A DNA stretch of 8,857 bases from PZPK01 sp047628385. GTDB lineage: Bacteria > Pseudomonadota > Gammaproteobacteria > Pseudomonadales > Oleiphilaceae. Below are positions 6,637-8,857 of the stretch, one piece after another (positions within the stretch are counted from its first letter, which is position 1; each line of letters opens with the position of its first letter). The notes under the pieces are model-generated. The model had not been told where the DNA came from and did not search any database. It saw nothing but the letters and a program-made list of their open reading frames with translations. The position numbers and the translations under genes are program-made. Where the stretch lies: the NCBI GenBank assembly GCA_047628385.1, contig JBLHVH010000141.1:1-8857 (forward strand), written 5' to 3'.

Positions 6637-6655
6637 GTGTAACGACAATGTAACG
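6637..6655 (+). promoter_or_regulatory. Tandem TGTAACG repeat, 11-bp spacing (response-regulator-like site)
   Basis: Half-sites GTGTAAC and ATGTAAC are separated by the 4-bp GACA, giving direct repeats one helical turn apart. This 7-4-7 layout is that of binding sites for OmpR/PhoB-family regulators, although the bases are not a strict Pho box. It lies 108 bp upstream of the plus-strand gene at 6764 and could control it or the divergent acyltransferase gene. Confidence 0.35.
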
Positions 6656-6753
6656 TTCTGTTGGAATGTGAATTCGTTTTAAACTTAGTACGACAGAGCA
6701 CACTGTTTAATATTCGTATGCGCCGTATAGTTCATCACAGTCATTAAATGGTT

Positions 6754-6757
6754 GGAG
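6754..6757 (+). promoter_or_regulatory. Ribosome binding site of the 159-residue gene
   Basis: GGAG lies 6 nt before the ATG at 6764 and supports that start. A weak -10-like TATAGT is present at 6726-6731, but no convincing -35 accompanies it. Confidence 0.65.
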
Positions 6758-6763
6758 CCTTGA

Positions 6764-7243
6764 ATGAGCGAGAAAATACCTACAAAATTTCTTAAACTAA
6801 AAAAAATAGCCGATGTACCTCGGTCAGAATATATTAATGGCCCTTCAACTGAAGACCTTCGGGATGAGAAGAAAAGAAAGCGTTTTTTAAGTATTTTACG
6901 TAAACCGCCACAAAATACGAAAACAGTCGCGAGTAAAGCGCCAGTTACTTTATCGTTTAACGCTGCGGCATGGGTAAAAGTACCTAAAAGTTTAAAACAG
7001 ACAATATCGCTTGTTATTTCTTATAAAGATGCGAGTGGCGAGTATGCCCTCGTGGTAGATGAAGATGAAATTAGTGATGGTTTTTCTTTAATGTTAACAG
7101 GGTGCGTTACCTTAACGTCTAAAGGTGTACCAGAGTATATACATACGTCAGTCGCTGGGCTAAAGGACCATCAAGTTGCTCTGGTTGATGACCTGTTTGT
7201 ACAAAAGGTAAAATCAGCTAATCTAAATAAGAAAACCGCCTAA
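6764..7243 (+). CDS. Uncharacterised soluble protein, 159 residues
   Basis: I do not recognise this protein. The ATG at 6764 has a well-placed GGAG. There is no signal peptide or membrane helix, so it is probably cytoplasmic. The first 60 residues are strongly charged, with basic clusters (KFLKLKKI, RDEKKRKRFL, ILRKPP). The rest (about 62-150) alternates hydrophobic and polar residues in a way that suggests a beta-rich fold (APVTLSFNAAAWVKV, TISLVISYKDASGEYALVVD, FSLMLTGCVTLTSKGV), with an acidic VDEDEISDG turn. The tail is basic again (VKSANLNKKTA). No catalytic motif is visible; the single Cys lies in TGCVTL. It is the only convincing plus-strand gene in the window, divergent from the acyltransferase gene and convergent with the small gene at 7273-7455, so it is transcribed alone. 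Codon choice resembles its neighbours. Confidence 0.8.
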   Translation: MSEKIPTKFLKLKKIADVPRSEYINGPSTEDLRDEKKRKRFLSILRKPPQNTKTVASKAPVTLSFNAAAWVKVPKSLKQTISLVISYKDASGEYALVVDEDEISDGFSLMLTGCVTLTSKGVPEYIHTSVAGLKDHQVALVDDLFVQKVKSANLNKKTA

Positions 7244-7272
7244 AGCTTATATTTTCCTTTTATTGATGACAC

Positions 7273-7455
7273 TTAGACGTTACATGCTGTCTTCATTATT
7301 TTATCCTCGCTAAAGTAACGCCCATTTAACACTTTGCCATTTGGTAACAGAGAGTATGGATATTCTTGCCATGTTAATTGCGTTAGCCTGTTTAATGCCT
7401 CAAGTGCCTCTTTAGGTTTAATAGCCTTAATTTTTCTAATGGTAGTAGTTTTCAT
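7273..7455 (-). CDS. Small uncharacterised protein, 60 residues
   Basis: This is a short frame with a good ribosome binding site: AGGA ends about 6-7 nt before the ATG at 7455. A possible TTGGCA / TATAAG promoter pair lies upstream (7518-7492), but its 15-nt spacer is short. The product starts with a basic stretch (MKTTTIRKIKAIKPKEAL), then a likely amphipathic helix (EALEALNRLTQLTWQEYPY), then a polar segment containing LPNGKVLNGRYF. There is no signal peptide or membrane helix. I do not recognise a family. The ribosome binding site and protein-like composition suggest a real gene, but its shortness leaves doubt. It faces the 159-residue gene tail to tail with 29 nt between the stops and no clear terminator. 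Confidence 0.55.
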   Translation of the reverse strand: MKTTTIRKIKAIKPKEALEALNRLTQLTWQEYPYSLLPNGKVLNGRYFSEDKIMKTACNV

Positions 7456-7669
7456 GTGACTTCCTACTAGATTAATTTTAAAAGTATATGACTTATATAT
7501 TAGCTATTTCTATGCCAAGTAATTTTCATTATAAATCAGTATCTTATATGTTCGGCCTTGCTAAGGCGTATAAATAGTGACGATTTTGGTCATCTAATGA
7601 CTCTCTTGAAGAATGTGTGAAAAATGTTGTCTAATATAATATTTACACAATTGCGGACATTTAAAGCCC

Positions 7670-8857
7670 TTAACTAAGTTCAAACTCATCATTAAGTTCA
7701 GGCACAGTTACATTCCATGAAAACTTATCCTTAAGTTTAAGTCTCATTGAATCTGCTGAAGACCGTTCGCCGTGTGTCACAAACACCTTGCTAGGCGAAA
7801 TATTTGAATGATCTAGCCAAGCTATTATTTCTGCATAATCACCATGTGCGGATAAACTATCGTTGTGATGAACCTCTGCTTTAATAGGGTAATAGTCTCC
7901 ATGAATTTTAATCTCAGACGCACCATTCACCATAGCATCTCCTCGTGTACCTGGCGCCTGAAAACCAATAAAAACGATACTGTTCTGAGAGTGTGTCACA
8001 AGTGACTTGAGATGATGAAGAACTCGCCCTCCACTTGCCATACCACTTGCAGAAATAATTACAGAAGGATATTGGCTATTGTTAAGTTCGATAGATTCTT
8101 CAGCTGTACGCACATACTGAGTCCCTTGATCTATGATGCTGCATTGCTCGGCTGTTAGTTTATGTTCTTTGTTATGCCTACAAAATATTTCGGTTGCAGT
8201 AATAGCCATAGGGCTATTCAAAAATATTGGAAGGTTAGGAATTCTATTTTCATTTTTTAGAATTTGTATAATGTGTAGATTAATTTGAGTTCGGCCCACT
8301 GCAAAGGAAGGCATTAAGACGATGCCGTTACGTTTATTTGTTTTATTAATGATGTCTTCAAAATACTCAAAAGCATCTAGTTTACTGTGTAATCGATTTC
8401 CATAAGTCGACTCAACAATTAAATAATCAGTTTGATCGAGTATTTGCGGCGGTTGCATAACGAGGTCATCACTTCTGCCCACGTCGCCACTAAAAGTGAT
8501 TGCTTTACCCTTTGCTGTGACGCGTATCGCGCAAGCCCCTAAGATATGTCCGACTGGCGTAAACTTGGCAGTAATACCTGGGCTAATTTCAATCGATTTA
8601 TTCGTCGATACGGGTTTAAATAATCCAAGTGACTTCCTGGCATCTTCTTCTGTATATAAGGGTTGAGCGGGTGAATGCTTGGTAAAATGCTTTCTATTCG
8701 CATATCGGGCGTCTTCTTCCTGTAAATACCCTGAATCTGGAAGTAATACAGAACATAAGTCTAGTGTGGCACTAGTCGAAAATATGGGGCCTTTGAAGCC
8801 CCCTTTCATAAGTGCCGGAATGTAACCACTATGATCAATGTGTGCGTGTGTTAATAA
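7670..8857 (-). CDS. MBL-fold beta-CASP metallohydrolase, RNA-processing type (N-terminus beyond window)
   Basis: The frame enters from the right edge and ends at TAA 7670-7672, giving 395 visible residues. The visible part starts with LLTHAHIDHSGYIP, the HxHxDH metal-binding motif. Later come GHILGA (about 103-108, metal His), FSGDVGR (about 123-128, metal Asp) and the beta-CASP signatures: ESTYGNRLH (acidic motif A), SPMAITATEIFCRH, SASGMASGGRVLHHL, SAHGDYAE (about 336, His motif) and FVTHGE (about 361). These place it with the beta-CASP nucleases of the CPSF73 / TTHA0252 type, Zn-dependent enzymes that cut or trim RNA. Full-length members are about 450 residues, so roughly 55 residues, including the first beta-strands, are missing at the edge. 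The internal Met at 8809 is not the start because it lies after the HxHxDH motif. RNA specificity and any biological target are inferred from the family. Confidence 0.93.
   Translation of the reverse strand, partial: LLTHAHIDHSGYIPALMKGGFKGPIFSTSATLDLCSVLLPDSGYLQEEDARYANRKHFTKHSPAQPLYTEEDARKSLGLFKPVSTNKSIEISPGITAKFTPVGHILGACAIRVTAKGKAITFSGDVGRSDDLVMQPPQILDQTDYLIVESTYGNRLHSKLDAFEYFEDIINKTNKRNGIVLMPSFAVGRTQINLHIIQILKNENRIPNLPIFLNSPMAITATEIFCRHNKEHKLTAEQCSIIDQGTQYVRTAEESIELNNSQYPSVIISASGMASGGRVLHHLKSLVTHSQNSIVFIGFQAPGTRGDAMVNGASEIKIHGDYYPIKAEVHHNDSLSAHGDYAEIIAWLDHSNISPSKVFVTHGERSSADSMRLKLKDKFSWNVTVPELNDEFELS

Noticed and set aside
7555..7569. GCCTT-GCT-AAGGC hairpin between the small gene and the metallohydrolase gene
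   Set aside because: The stem is only 5 bp and has no T run on either strand, so it is not supported as a terminator.
1..8857. tRNA, rRNA, CRISPR array, toxin-antitoxin or phage-defence system
   Set aside because: No tRNA-like fold, repeat-spacer array or recognisable defence domain set was seen; the genes are ordinary housekeeping or signalling genes plus one IS relic.

Overview
The window is AT-rich bacterial chromosome, most likely from a marine-type gammaproteobacterium. This is inferred from the protein families (a HAMP-GAF-PAS-HPt sensor protein, an orphan family 3 periplasmic binding protein, a PlsC-type acyltransferase, a beta-CASP metallo-beta-lactamase and an IS66-group element) and from base composition. 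No species can be named from the sequence alone. Most genes lie on the minus strand.

Layout. Positions 1-1981 (minus) hold the N-terminal 660 residues of a membrane sensor protein. It ends in a histidine phosphotransfer (HPt) domain and runs off the left edge, so the downstream kinase or receiver part is not visible. A striking 26-bp dyad lies just upstream of its start. Positions 2222-3013 (minus) encode a secreted solute-binding protein with a readable promoter, two dyads in its leader, a strong ribosome binding site and a hairpin after its stop. Positions 3347-5727 are a complete but thoroughly decayed IS66-family insertion sequence: tnpA, tnpB and tnpC can all be traced on the minus strand, all are broken by stops or frameshifts, and both terminal repeats can be proposed. 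Positions 5748-6461 (minus) encode a lysophosphatidate-type acyltransferase. Positions 6764-7243 (plus) encode an unrecognised 159-residue soluble protein, the only convincing plus-strand gene. Positions 7273-7455 (minus) encode a 60-residue small protein with a good ribosome binding site. Positions 7670-8857 (minus) are most of a beta-CASP metallo-beta-lactamase of the RNA-processing type, missing its N-terminus at the right edge.

How the genes relate. There is no obvious multi-gene operon. The binding protein has no ABC permease or ATPase beside it but sits upstream of, and on the same strand as, the sensor protein, so a sensory partnership is possible but unproven. The IS66 copy is an old insertion between the acyltransferase and the binding-protein promoter. 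I do not see a novel multi-gene system. The best second-look items are the 26-bp dyad, the plus-facing terminator with no plus-strand gene before it (possible small RNA), the 11-bp-spaced TGTAAC repeats before the 159-residue gene, and the reconstructed IS66 relic.
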